Shown one piece after another: positions 1 through 6,660 of a stretch of DNA of 6,879 bases. The notes below the pieces were generated by a model, which searched no databases, was not told the DNA's origin, and worked only from the letters and a program-made list of their open reading frames with translations. This DNA comes from Acidobacteriota bacterium. GTDB taxonomy: Bacteria; Acidobacteriota; Terriglobia; Bryobacterales; Bryobacteraceae. The stretch lies in NCBI GenBank assembly GCA_026394095.1, contig JAPKYY010001031.1:1-6879 (forward strand), read 5' to 3'. Made by a program: the position numbers and the translations under genes. The number at the start of each line of letters is the position of its first letter. The first letter of the stretch is position 1.

Positions 1-32
1 GCCTGCATCGCTCACATCAAGACACTCAACTG

Positions 33-443
33 CTATCCATTGTGGCCCGAGACAGGCCCAAGACCGGCTACTTGTGTGTAGCGACGCGAGACATTCTCCA
101 GTGGCCATTTCATCGCTCGCAAGGCAAACTCAAACATACGCCGGTGAGACTCTGGCTCCTTGCTGTCTTTCCAGAGCAGCCCACGAATCTTGGAATCGAC
201 ATCAGTCGGGATGAAGGTGGCAACGGTCGCGTGATGGGCAGACAAACAGAGTGCGAAGTAGTCTTCGACGTACTCAGCGAGGGTCTCGGGCCAAACGTAT
301 CCTAGACGCACCGAACGCAGGATATCGACAAAATCGAGATCAATGAGGCGCTTGGCCGGAGGGGGTGTCGAATCAAAGAAAAGAAAGGGAGCAGTGTTTT
401 CCACCCACTCCACCAGGGTGACAGGGCTAATGTAATCGAGCAT
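33..443 (-). CDS. Hypothetical protein, 136 aa, downstream partner of the crotonase
   Basis: I do not recognise this protein. It begins with ATG at 443-441 and ends with TAG at 35-33. It lies 6 nt after the stop of the crotonase gene on the same strand, so the two are very probably co-transcribed. No Shine-Dalgarno is visible: the bases before the ATG are C-rich (CCCCTAATCCCCA), so translation may depend on ribosomes finishing the crotonase. The protein shows no signal peptide and no convincing membrane segment. The N-terminal half is rich in aromatic and acidic residues (for example VEWVENTAPFLFFDS and PETLAEYVEDYFAL). It has a His-His pair in SAHHATVATF near residues 69-70, and a basic/aromatic C-terminal third (HRRMFEFALRAMKW). 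It looks like a small soluble alpha-rich protein. Gene status is supported by the tight spacing and by a sensible amino-acid composition; function is unknown. Confidence 0.72.
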   Translation of the reverse strand: MLDYISPVTLVEWVENTAPFLFFDSTPPPAKRLIDLDFVDILRSVRLGYVWPETLAEYVEDYFALCLSAHHATVATFIPTDVDSKIRGLLWKDSKEPESHRRMFEFALRAMKWPLENVSRRYTQVAGLGPVSGHNG

Positions 444-449
444 TGGGGA

Positions 450-1226
450 TTAGGGGTGTGAGGGCCAGCGCGGCGCGCGCTTCTCACGAAACGCCTTTAC
501 GCCTTCCTCAAAATCAAGGCTCTTGAAATTCTCCGCGCGTGTTTCCAGCGCAAGCAACATTGCCGAGGCCGTATCGAGCGTACGGCTTTGGTGCACAAAC
601 TTCATGCCCCGCCGGACAGTGTCGGTGGGCGCATTGGCAAGAGCCTGCGCGATGGCTTCACCGCGTTCTTCCAGCTCGAAGGGAGGCACCACCTCCTGCA
701 CCAGGCCCCAGGCCAAAGCCTCTGGCGTATTGAAGATCTTGCTGGAGAGCGTGAGTTCCAGCGCACGTCGCGAACCAAGCGCAAGCTCTACGGCGCGAAA
801 GATAGCAAAGGGCCACATTCCGATTCGGATCTCAGTCAATCCGAAGGTGGTGCCATGAACCGCAATCGCGACATGCGCATTCGCAACCAGCCCCAGGCCA
901 CCGGCAAGCGCAGGGCCTTGGACGGCGCAAACGATCGGCTTCGTCAGTCGGCTACCAAGCGAAAACAAGCGGCCATGGATCGATGTCAATTCAACGGCAT
1001 CAGGAGAACTTGCCTCATCCAGATCCATTCCCGAACAAAAAACAGGCCCGATGCTCCGCCAGTAGATGGCACCCAACGAATCGTCGACCTCGGCAGACTC
1101 GCAGGCTTCCACGATCGACTTGCACATCTCGAGATCGAGCGCATTACGCTTTTCGGGCCGGTTGAGGGTGATTTCAAGCAGGCGGCCATGCCGCTCGACA
1201 TCAAGAAAAGGAGACATCCTTAACAC
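450..1226 (-). CDS. Enoyl-CoA hydratase/isomerase (crotonase) family protein
   Basis: This 258-residue protein has the usual crotonase length and motif order. NRPEKRNAL (22-30) is the CoA-binding region. FCSGMDL (63-69) is the first oxyanion-hole loop, and GPALAGGLGL (104-113) is the second, with the GG pair at 109-110. TFGLTEIRIG (127-136) carries Glu132, which aligns with the second catalytic glutamate of rat mitochondrial hydratase (Glu164). The position of the first catalytic glutamate (rat Glu144, in GGCELAM) is Gly112 here. Proteins with only the second glutamate include delta3,delta2-enoyl-CoA isomerases, so isomerase or another acyl-CoA reaction is more likely than classical hydration; the substrate cannot be read from sequence. 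I chose the GTG start at 1226 because GAGGTG lies 8 nt upstream; the in-frame ATG three codons later (1217) has poorer spacing. It appears to lead a two-gene unit with the unknown 136-residue protein. Confidence 0.93.
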   Translation of the reverse strand: MLRMSPFLDVERHGRLLEITLNRPEKRNALDLEMCKSIVEACESAEVDDSLGAIYWRSIGPVFCSGMDLDEASSPDAVELTSIHGRLFSLGSRLTKPIVCAVQGPALAGGLGLVANAHVAIAVHGTTFGLTEIRIGMWPFAIFRAVELALGSRRALELTLSSKIFNTPEALAWGLVQEVVPPFELEERGEAIAQALANAPTDTVRRGMKFVHQSRTLDTASAMLLALETRAENFKSLDFEEGVKAFREKRAPRWPSHP

Positions 1227-1234
1227 TAGGATCG

Positions 1235-1240
1235 CACCTC
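1235..1240 (-). promoter_or_regulatory. Ribosome binding site supporting the GTG start of the crotonase gene
   Basis: On the minus strand the sequence reads GAGGTG, then 8 nt, then GTG (1226-1224). This is good Shine-Dalgarno geometry for GTG. For the ATG at 1217-1215 the same element would be 17 nt away, and the only other purine run (AAGG) directly abuts that ATG. The site therefore favours the longer product. Confidence 0.6.
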
Positions 1241-1398
1241 AGCCTGCAGGAGCGCTCAAGCAAAAGAAATGGGCCCAGAAAGCGATGTTGTCTCGTCCCA
1301 TTCAACACCGCTTCTGAACCCAAGGAGAGTTGAAAGAACGTATGACCGTCCCCACCCTCCACTATAGATAGCGGTAACAATCAGGAAAAAGCGACAAA

Positions 1399-1415
1399 AA
1401 AGTTCAAAAAACTTT
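1399..1415. repeat. Small inverted repeat in an A-rich tract upstream of the HAD gene
   Basis: AAAGTT (1399-1404) and AACTTT (1410-1415) form a 6-bp inverted repeat around CAAAA. It sits at the end of an A-rich stretch (about 1386-1411) in the divergent gap between the crotonase and HAD genes. It could be a protein-binding site or a bend. It is too weak and AT-rich for a strong terminator, and no T-run follows. The rest of the gap (1227-1455) shows no gene; I saw only weak promoter-like matches (ATGACC at 1342-1347 and TATAGA at 1363-1368, with a short 15-nt spacer). Confidence 0.3.
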
Positions 1416-1445
1416 GAGCGGCCATTTTGAAGGCGTGAGCGGCAT
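1415..1445 (+). repeat. Direct repeat TGAGCGGC, two copies 21 bp apart
   Basis: TGAGCGGCCAT starts at 1415 and TGAGCGGCAT starts at 1436. The shared 8-bp core recurs at a 21-bp interval, about two DNA helical turns, so both copies would face the same side of the helix. If the HAD gene starts at GTG 1456, the pair lies directly in its leader and could be an operator. If translation starts at TTG 1414, the repeats are coding and give a repeated Ser-Gly. Chance occurrence is possible. Confidence 0.3.
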
Positions 1446-1455
1446 AATTGAGAAT

Positions 1456-2061
1456 GTGATTCGCTCAATACTATTTGATTTAGGTAATGTTCTGGTGCCT
1501 TTCGATATACATCGTGCATACCAGGCGCTATCGATCCATTCGGGTCTGCAGGAAGACGAAATAGCCACTCGCATCAAAGACTCAGGCCTGTATCCACAAT
1601 ACGAAACCGGCCTTTGTGAAACTACAGATTTTCGCAACCGATTCAGCGAATTGCTCGGACTCAACTTCTCGCACGATGAGTTTCGTGAGATGTGGAACTC
1701 CATCTTTCTTCCCGAAACGGCGACTAGTGAGGAATTGATTCTCGACCTTAAGCAGCGCTATCGGTTGGTTTTACTCTCAAATACAAACGAGCTTCATTTT
1801 GGTTGGTTGAAGGAAAGATACTCGATTTTGAACCACTTTGATGCCTGCACGCTCTCGTACGAAGTGAAGGCCATGAAGCCAGAGGATCGCATCTACGCCG
1901 CAGCCGTAGCCAACGCACAGTGCGAGCCAGGGGAATGCTTCTTTACTGATGACATAGAACGATATGTTGAAGGGGCCAGGGCGTTTGGAATCGATGCCGA
2001 GCAGTTCACAGGTGAAGCCAATTTGCGCGAGCATCTCAGGCGACGCAAAATGATCGACTAG
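1456..2061 (+). CDS. HAD-superfamily hydrolase, YihX-like probable phosphatase
   Basis: A haloacid-dehalogenase-type hydrolase, probably a cytoplasmic phosphatase for a small phosphorylated metabolite; the substrate is unknown. From the GTG start at 1456 (201 aa) all four HAD motifs are visible. Motif I is FDLGNVLVPFD with nucleophile Asp8 and Gly10 where many family members have a second Asp. Motif II is LVLLSNTN with Ser108. Motif III is MKPEDRIY with Lys141. Motif IV is FFTDDIERYVEGARAFG with Asp165-Asp166. The DLGNV form of motif I and the RKP/MKPE region resemble the E. coli glucose-1-phosphate phosphatase YihX. The helical cap lies between motifs I and II (about 18-95). I preferred GTG 1456 because family members usually start a few residues before the FDLG motif. 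GTG 1435 and TTG 1414 are in frame, and no candidate has a strong Shine-Dalgarno. The gene is divergent from the crotonase and convergent with the receptor gene. Confidence 0.88.
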   Translation: MIRSILFDLGNVLVPFDIHRAYQALSIHSGLQEDEIATRIKDSGLYPQYETGLCETTDFRNRFSELLGLNFSHDEFREMWNSIFLPETATSEELILDLKQRYRLVLLSNTNELHFGWLKERYSILNHFDACTLSYEVKAMKPEDRIYAAAVANAQCEPGECFFTDDIERYVEGARAFGIDAEQFTGEANLREHLRRRKMID

Positions 2062-2068
2062 AAAGCGA

Positions 2069-2096
2069 AAAGGCCGCCCCGGTGAGGGCGGCCTTT
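2069..2096. terminator. Bidirectional rho-independent terminator
   Basis: AAAGGCCGCCC (2069-2079) pairs perfectly with GGGCGGCCTTT (2086-2096) around the 6-nt loop CGGTGA, giving an 11-bp GC-rich stem. T-rich sequence follows on both strands (TTTCGTTTCT on plus, TTTTCGCTTTC on minus). It lies 7 nt after the HAD stop and 20 nt after the stop of the convergent receptor gene, so it can serve both. Confidence 0.88.
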
Positions 2097-2116
2097 CGTT
2101 TCTAACAATTGCTTGT

Positions 2117-5100
2117 TTAGAATTTGTACTTCAAACCAAACTGGATGTTGCGAGGTGCGTTGATCTGACCGGTGATCTGGCCAAAGCTTGCAGGAGCCGT
2201 GATGTCACGGCCCGGTGCGCCCCAGCTGACAAAGTTCAGGATGTTGAACATTTCAGCTCGGAATTCCAAACTCTGACGTTCGGTGATGTTAAGACGCTTG
2301 CCCACCGAAGTATCAAGGTTGAAGAAACCAGGAGCACGCTCCGTACCAACACCAGCGTTACCGAACTGGCCAAGGGCAGGAACTCCGTAGGCGCAAGTTC
2401 CGTTGTTGACGCCAGCGGTGCAGAACGAAGCTGCAGTAACATCACCAAACCAGCGGTCCACAGTGCGGATCGAGGGCTCAGGATAGTTCTGGTAACGATT
2501 GGCGCGGGCGTTGCCGCGAGGGCTGCGGCCCGAGTTTGTGTTCTGAGTTGCGGCGAAAATCGTGACGGGGAAGCCACCACGCTTTGCCAGATTGTAGTTC
2601 ACATTCCAACCGCCGAGGACTGCGTCGACGACCTTGTTTGAACTGCTACCAAACTTCATACCCTTGCCGAATGGGACATTGTAGACGCCAGCGGTGGTGA
2701 AGTTATGACGAACGTCAAAGCAAGCCGGGCCATAGTTACCACGACGATTGTTTGCATCCTGCCAATAAGCGCCTTCTGCGTTTACGCCACCACAACCGTA
2801 GTAGCCCAAACCGTCGGTGTTGGTCTTGGAGAAGGTGTACTGGAAGAGCATTTCGAGGCCACCCGACATGCGACGACGGCCGCTAACCTGCAGAGCGTTG
2901 TACCAGCTGGTACCGCTCGACTCGGTCAATGCAATGTTGCCGACGTTCGGCAGCACATTAGCCAGCGGACGGCGATCATTGATGTTGGCCCAGGTCGAAT
3001 AGTCGCCAACGCCAGGCAGCGGGTTATTGCCTTCGTGAGGGATCACGAGGTGGGTACCACGCTGTCCAACATAAGCTACGTTCACGTTGGTTGCAGAATC
3101 AATCTGACGTTCGATGGCAAAGTTGAACTGGTTGGTCATCTGAGGACGCAGATTCAAATCCCAGGCACGGCCCTGATAGAAAGGAGCCGAGGTAGGAGTT
3201 GCGCGGGGGCTGGTCAAGTCGCCACGGGCAATTACGTCTGTGAAGCCAGTGGTGATGCGGCCAGGGGTGGCGCTGTCATAGGTGACATTCGATTCGGTGA
3301 AGAAGGGCGGGTTCAGCGTCAAGCGCAAGTTAGCACCGGTACCTTCAAGGAAGTTCGAGAGACGATAGGCAGCGCGTACGACAGTCTTCGGATTCAAGGT
3401 CCAGGCCAATCCGAGATTCGGGTTGAACTGCTTCTTGTATGCCTTGTAAAGTGCGCGACCGTATTCGGTCTTTCCGGGGTAGATCAATGCACCAGTGAAG
3501 GTGTTGATGTTGACTTGACGATCGGCGACCTCATAGATCGGCGAGACGTATTCCCAGCTCAACCCATAGTTAAAGGTGATGTTGCGAGCAATCTTCCAGC
3601 TATCCTGCACGAAGAGAGAGTTGCGCCAGTGGCGATGACCCCAGGGGCCAGTCACAGCGCCGCGGCCCTTGCTGGCGAGAGCGTCGAGGAGGAAGTCTCC
3701 GATATCGACGCCAGAGTATGCGCCGTTGTAACCGAAGGAACCAAGAGCACCGTTGTTACCCGCATAGTAGCGGTTTTGGCGGGCGCGCAGGAGGTTGACA
3801 CCAAACTTCACAAGGTGGGTGCCAGCCTGGTAGGTATTGTTCGATTGGAACTGGAACTTGTTGTCGCGCGTATTGGCGATGGTTGCGGCAGATCCGATAC
3901 CAGAAAGTCCGCCACCAAGGCCAACCGACGAGAGACCAGCGATGAATTGGCCACCGGGGATGCCGGCCTTTGAGTTGCCGTCAGCACCAAGCTGGCCAGA
4001 CCAGTCAATGACTTTGTCATCAATGCCAACGAGGCTGTAGGAGAAACGGGAATCGGTTACGAGTCTGGTGTTCCAGGTGCGGGTCCAATTCACTACGCTC
4101 GACCAGGTCGGGCCGTTGTTACCACCGGTAAGGAAGACAGGAAGTGCAGCAGCAGAACCGAAGGTCTCATACATACCCTTCGAGAAGCGCCACATCAGGT
4201 TGTCCTTGTCGCTCAAGCGGTAGTCCACCTTCACATCACCCTGCTTGTTGCTGAGGTAATTGCGTGAGGCTCCGATGTAGTTGCTCGTTACGCCAAGAGC
4301 GCCCACACCGGTGTTGTTTGCCAGAGGATAAAGCGAGGGGTTCGCAAAGAGAAAGCGAGCCACGGGGCTAAAGCGTGAAGTCGGAATCTGGTTGTTCGGG
4401 AAGGGTGTGCGAGTGGCTATAGAAGTGCCGGTATTTGGATCACGAATGATCTGATTGTTCACGGCCTGGAACTGGCTCAGATCACCATTACGCCATGCTG
4501 CGGGGGCAACAGAGGCAGTTGCCGGTCCGGCAATGCGGCGTTCTGTCTGTTCGTAGTCGGCAAAGAAAAACATCTTGTTCTTCTGGATCGGCCCGCCGAT
4601 TGTTCCGCCGAAAATGTTCTGGCGAAGCGCATTACGCTTTACGTTCGAACGATTGGCAAAGAAACCATTGGCGTCGAGCTTGTCGTTACGCAGGAATTCG
4701 AAAACGTTGCCGTGATACTCGTTTGTACCGCTCTTAAGCGCCATGACGACGCTGGCACCACCGACGTTGCCGAATTCGGCGCCGGCATTACCAGTAACAA
4801 CTTTCACTTCTTCAAGGGCGTCGACGTTCGGCTGGTAGCCGATCTGGTTGTCGACCGACTGGTTGATGTCCACGCCGTCGAGGATAAAGTTGTTGGTCTG
4901 CTCGCGATTGCCGTTTACCTGCGGACGCGATCCAGATCCCTGGAAGCGTGCTGCTGTGTTCATGGCATTCGGAGCAGTGGAAACTGCACCAGGAATCAGC
5001 AACGTAAGAGCTGCAAAGTTGCGGCCATTGAGCGGAATGCTGGTGAGCTTAGTCGAGGAAATGGTGTCGCCCGTTGCCTGGGTTTCCGTCTGAAGGATAG

Positions 5101-5461
5101 GAGCAAAGTCCTTCACTTCGATGGTTTGGCTGACGTCACCAAGTTCGAGGGTGATGTTAACGGTGGCGACCTGATTGGTTTCAAGTGCAAACGGGCCTAG
5201 CTTGGCGCGCTTGAAGCCGCTGCCTTCTGCTGAAACGGTGTAATCACCGACAGGCAAAAAGAGCAGGTTGTAAATGCCAGACTCATTGGAGACAGCACTG
5301 GTGGAGACGTTTGTTCCTGCCTTGGTGGCAGTAACCTTGACTTTCGGGACAACTGCGCCGGACGAATCCAGCACGGTGCCTTTGATAGAACCCGTGATCG
5401 TCTGCCCATGCAGAGATGCGGCTAGCAAGATAGATAAAGCTGAAATTTGGATTTTACTCAT
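2117..5461 (-). CDS. TonB-dependent outer-membrane receptor, Oar-like, with carboxypeptidase-regulatory-like domain
   Basis: A 1114-residue outer-membrane beta-barrel of the Oar-like group common in Acidobacteriota. These are thought to import or bind large substrates using TonB energy, but the ligand is unknown. Residues 1-19 look like a Sec signal peptide (Lys3, hydrophobic core 4-17, probable cleavage after Gly19). Residues about 22-108 form a carboxypeptidase-regulatory-like Ig fold. The plug follows, with SIPLNGRNF (141-149), FILDGVDIN (192-200) and VVTGNAGAEFG (221-231). The barrel entry has the group signature FGGTIGGPI (284-292) and MFFFADYE (297-304). The protein ends in alternating barrel strands and a terminal Phe (FGLKYKF), as is usual for BAM substrates. 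The only four cysteines are C890, C914, C1014 and C1023. I see no clear TonB box and no SusD-like partner nearby. The ATG at 5461 has AAGGG 6 nt upstream. It is 79 nt downstream of the YhaM-like gene across an AT-rich gap, so it may have its own promoter. Confidence 0.96.
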   Translation of the reverse strand: MSKIQISALSILLAASLHGQTITGSIKGTVLDSSGAVVPKVKVTATKAGTNVSTSAVSNESGIYNLLFLPVGDYTVSAEGSGFKRAKLGPFALETNQVATVNITLELGDVSQTIEVKDFAPILQTETQATGDTISSTKLTSIPLNGRNFAALTLLIPGAVSTAPNAMNTAARFQGSGSRPQVNGNREQTNNFILDGVDINQSVDNQIGYQPNVDALEEVKVVTGNAGAEFGNVGGASVVMALKSGTNEYHGNVFEFLRNDKLDANGFFANRSNVKRNALRQNIFGGTIGGPIQKNKMFFFADYEQTERRIAGPATASVAPAAWRNGDLSQFQAVNNQIIRDPNTGTSIATRTPFPNNQIPTSRFSPVARFLFANPSLYPLANNTGVGALGVTSNYIGASRNYLSNKQGDVKVDYRLSDKDNLMWRFSKGMYETFGSAAALPVFLTGGNNGPTWSSVVNWTRTWNTRLVTDSRFSYSLVGIDDKVIDWSGQLGADGNSKAGIPGGQFIAGLSSVGLGGGLSGIGSAATIANTRDNKFQFQSNNTYQAGTHLVKFGVNLLRARQNRYYAGNNGALGSFGYNGAYSGVDIGDFLLDALASKGRGAVTGPWGHRHWRNSLFVQDSWKIARNITFNYGLSWEYVSPIYEVADRQVNINTFTGALIYPGKTEYGRALYKAYKKQFNPNLGLAWTLNPKTVVRAAYRLSNFLEGTGANLRLTLNPPFFTESNVTYDSATPGRITTGFTDVIARGDLTSPRATPTSAPFYQGRAWDLNLRPQMTNQFNFAIERQIDSATNVNVAYVGQRGTHLVIPHEGNNPLPGVGDYSTWANINDRRPLANVLPNVGNIALTESSGTSWYNALQVSGRRRMSGGLEMLFQYTFSKTNTDGLGYYGCGGVNAEGAYWQDANNRRGNYGPACFDVRHNFTTAGVYNVPFGKGMKFGSSSNKVVDAVLGGWNVNYNLAKRGGFPVTIFAATQNTNSGRSPRGNARANRYQNYPEPSIRTVDRWFGDVTAASFCTAGVNNGTCAYGVPALGQFGNAGVGTERAPGFFNLDTSVGKRLNITERQSLEFRAEMFNILNFVSWGAPGRDITAPASFGQITGQINAPRNIQFGLKYKF

Positions 5462-5540
5462 TAGTGACCCTTACATCCAATATTAACAGAGGATCATGGA
5501 CACAAAATAAAATTTCCTTAACAATCAGCAACTTATAGGG

Positions 5541-6611
5541 CTAGAATAGCGCCTTCTTGAGCTTGTCCGCGAATGGCGACCCATTGTCTTTCGCGCGTGT
5601 CTGAACGGAGATCTCAACCTTGTCAGGGGCCTGAACCGGAACATCCGCCTCGTCGAGCAAGAATTTATCCTTTTTGAGCACCGTTCGCTCCATTGAAGGC
5701 AGAAAACCAGTGAAGACCCCAGTCACGGTCTTGTCCTTGCGCACATGCTGCCGCATGGATTCCATCTTGGAATCGAGATTATCGAGATGATGCAGCAAGA
5801 GGGCTTCGAGGAACATCGGCGTCTTCGGGCTGCCGTAAGCAAGTTCCCCGTGGTGACTCACTACCATGTGTTCGATCAGCGTCCGCAGGCGCGGAGGAAA
5901 GTCGGGCAAGCCACTTAACTTCGCGTCAATCATCCGAAGCGCGATAATAATGTGCCCCAGGAGCTGGCCTTCGGTTGAATAGGAGAAACCGCGCTCATAG
6001 TTCAGCTCGTAGATCTTGCCGATGTCGTGCAGAACTACACCGGTGAGCAGTAGATCCAAATCCACTTCCCGGTAATGTGCTGCCGTCAGGCGAGCCAGGT
6101 GAGCGAGGCTCAACACATGCTCGAGCAAGCCCCCGAGCCATGCGTGATGAATCGACTTTGCCGCAGGAGCGATCCGGTACATACGCGCGATCTCGGCATC
6201 GGCAAAGAGAGCGGTCAGGAGACCTTTCAGGTGCGGATTGGATAGCCCTTCTATAAGAGCCATCAACTCTGCCCACATCTCATCGAGGCCACGACCGGAA
6301 ACTGGAAAGAAGTCCCCAAGATCCACTTCGCGGTCTTCCAGTTTCTGCAAGCGATGCACCGTCAGCTGTGGCCGGTTCTGGAAGATCTGCACCCGCCCCC
6401 GGATCCGCACAAAATCATCGCGGTCAAAACCATCGAGGATCTCTTCGACGTTATCCCACATCTTGGCATCGATGTCGCCGCTGCGATCGCCCAGCGTAAG
6501 CGAAAGATAGGGCTCCCCTGACTTCTTCTGACGGACGTCCTTGGCAAGAACCAGCAAGACAGCAGTGATGTCAGAGTTCGCTTCGAACTCGTTAACGAAT
6601 GGACTTTTCAT
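5541..6611 (-). CDS. YhaM-type 3'-5' exoribonuclease (OB-fold plus HD domain)
   Basis: This 356-residue protein has the two-domain layout of Bacillus YhaM, a cytoplasmic metal-dependent 3'-5' exonuclease acting on RNA (and DNA in vitro). Residues about 14-90 form an OB-fold nucleic-acid-binding domain (ITAVLLVLAKDVRQKKSGEP, YLSLTLGDRSGDIDAKMWD, then VRIRGRVQIF and PQLTVHRL). The HD phosphohydrolase domain spans about 150-300, with candidate metal ligands His165 (GGLLEHVLSLA), His195-Asp196 (VLHDIGK), His220 (LLGHI), His248 and His253-His254 (HMVVSHHG), and Asp277 (LHHLDNLDSKM). These residues are intact, so it should be active. The C-terminal part (about 305-356) is charged and extends past the HD domain; Bacillus YhaM is about 314 residues. 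The ATG at 6611 is the only start in frame near the conserved region, but it has no good Shine-Dalgarno at normal distance. It follows the probable SurA-type gene after 49 nt. Confidence 0.92.
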   Translation of the reverse strand: MKSPFVNEFEANSDITAVLLVLAKDVRQKKSGEPYLSLTLGDRSGDIDAKMWDNVEEILDGFDRDDFVRIRGRVQIFQNRPQLTVHRLQKLEDREVDLGDFFPVSGRGLDEMWAELMALIEGLSNPHLKGLLTALFADAEIARMYRIAPAAKSIHHAWLGGLLEHVLSLAHLARLTAAHYREVDLDLLLTGVVLHDIGKIYELNYERGFSYSTEGQLLGHIIIALRMIDAKLSGLPDFPPRLRTLIEHMVVSHHGELAYGSPKTPMFLEALLLHHLDNLDSKMESMRQHVRKDKTVTGVFTGFLPSMERTVLKKDKFLLDEADVPVQAPDKVEISVQTRAKDNGSPFADKLKKALF

Positions 6612-6627
6612 GGACGCGGACCCGCAT
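6592..6627 (-). promoter_or_regulatory. Possible 11-codon leader ORF overlapping the start of the YhaM-like gene
   Basis: On the minus strand AAGGG (6635-6631) precedes an ATG (6627-6625) by 3 nt. That ATG opens a short frame, MRVRVHEKSIR, ending in TAA at 6594-6592, beyond the YhaM-like start at 6611 and in a different frame. The same AAGGG is 19 nt from the YhaM-like ATG, too far for normal initiation. The small ORF could deliver ribosomes to the downstream start by coupling, or reduce its use. It may also be chance. Confidence 0.25.
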
Positions 6628-6660
6628 GATCCCTTAAGGATTCATGCCTCTCTAAAAACT

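Noticed and set aside
588..1223. A 211-codon plus-strand frame opposite the crotonase gene
   Set aside because: It is antisense to a clear crotonase, rich in Arg, Gln and His with no domain signal, and has no convincing ribosome binding site.
1256..1519. An 87-codon minus-strand frame spanning the gap and the start of the HAD gene
   Set aside because: It overlaps the conserved HAD motif I on the other strand and resembles no known protein; it is more likely a chance frame.
2705..3973. A 422-codon open frame on the plus strand, antisense to the receptor gene
   Set aside because: It lies wholly inside the receptor coding sequence, its translation is a Val/Arg/Ala-rich composition with no recognisable domain, and the minus-strand frame has unmistakable receptor motifs. 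Long antisense frames are a common by-product of codon bias.
4712..5200. A 162-codon plus-strand frame opposite the receptor plug region
   Set aside because: It mirrors the conserved signal/plug coding region of the receptor; there is no independent evidence of coding.
5496..5531. A sigma70-like promoter before the receptor gene (TTGCTG, 16 nt, TATTTT on the minus strand)
   Set aside because: Only three of six bases match at -35 and four of six at -10, in an AT-rich gap where such matches are expected by chance. A promoter is plausible here but this exact site is not supported.
6629..6642. Near-palindrome around CCTTAAGG between the SurA-like and YhaM-like genes as a possible terminator
   Set aside because: The symmetric core leaves no loop and there is no following T-run, so it cannot form a terminator hairpin; it mainly supplies the AAGGG Shine-Dalgarno.
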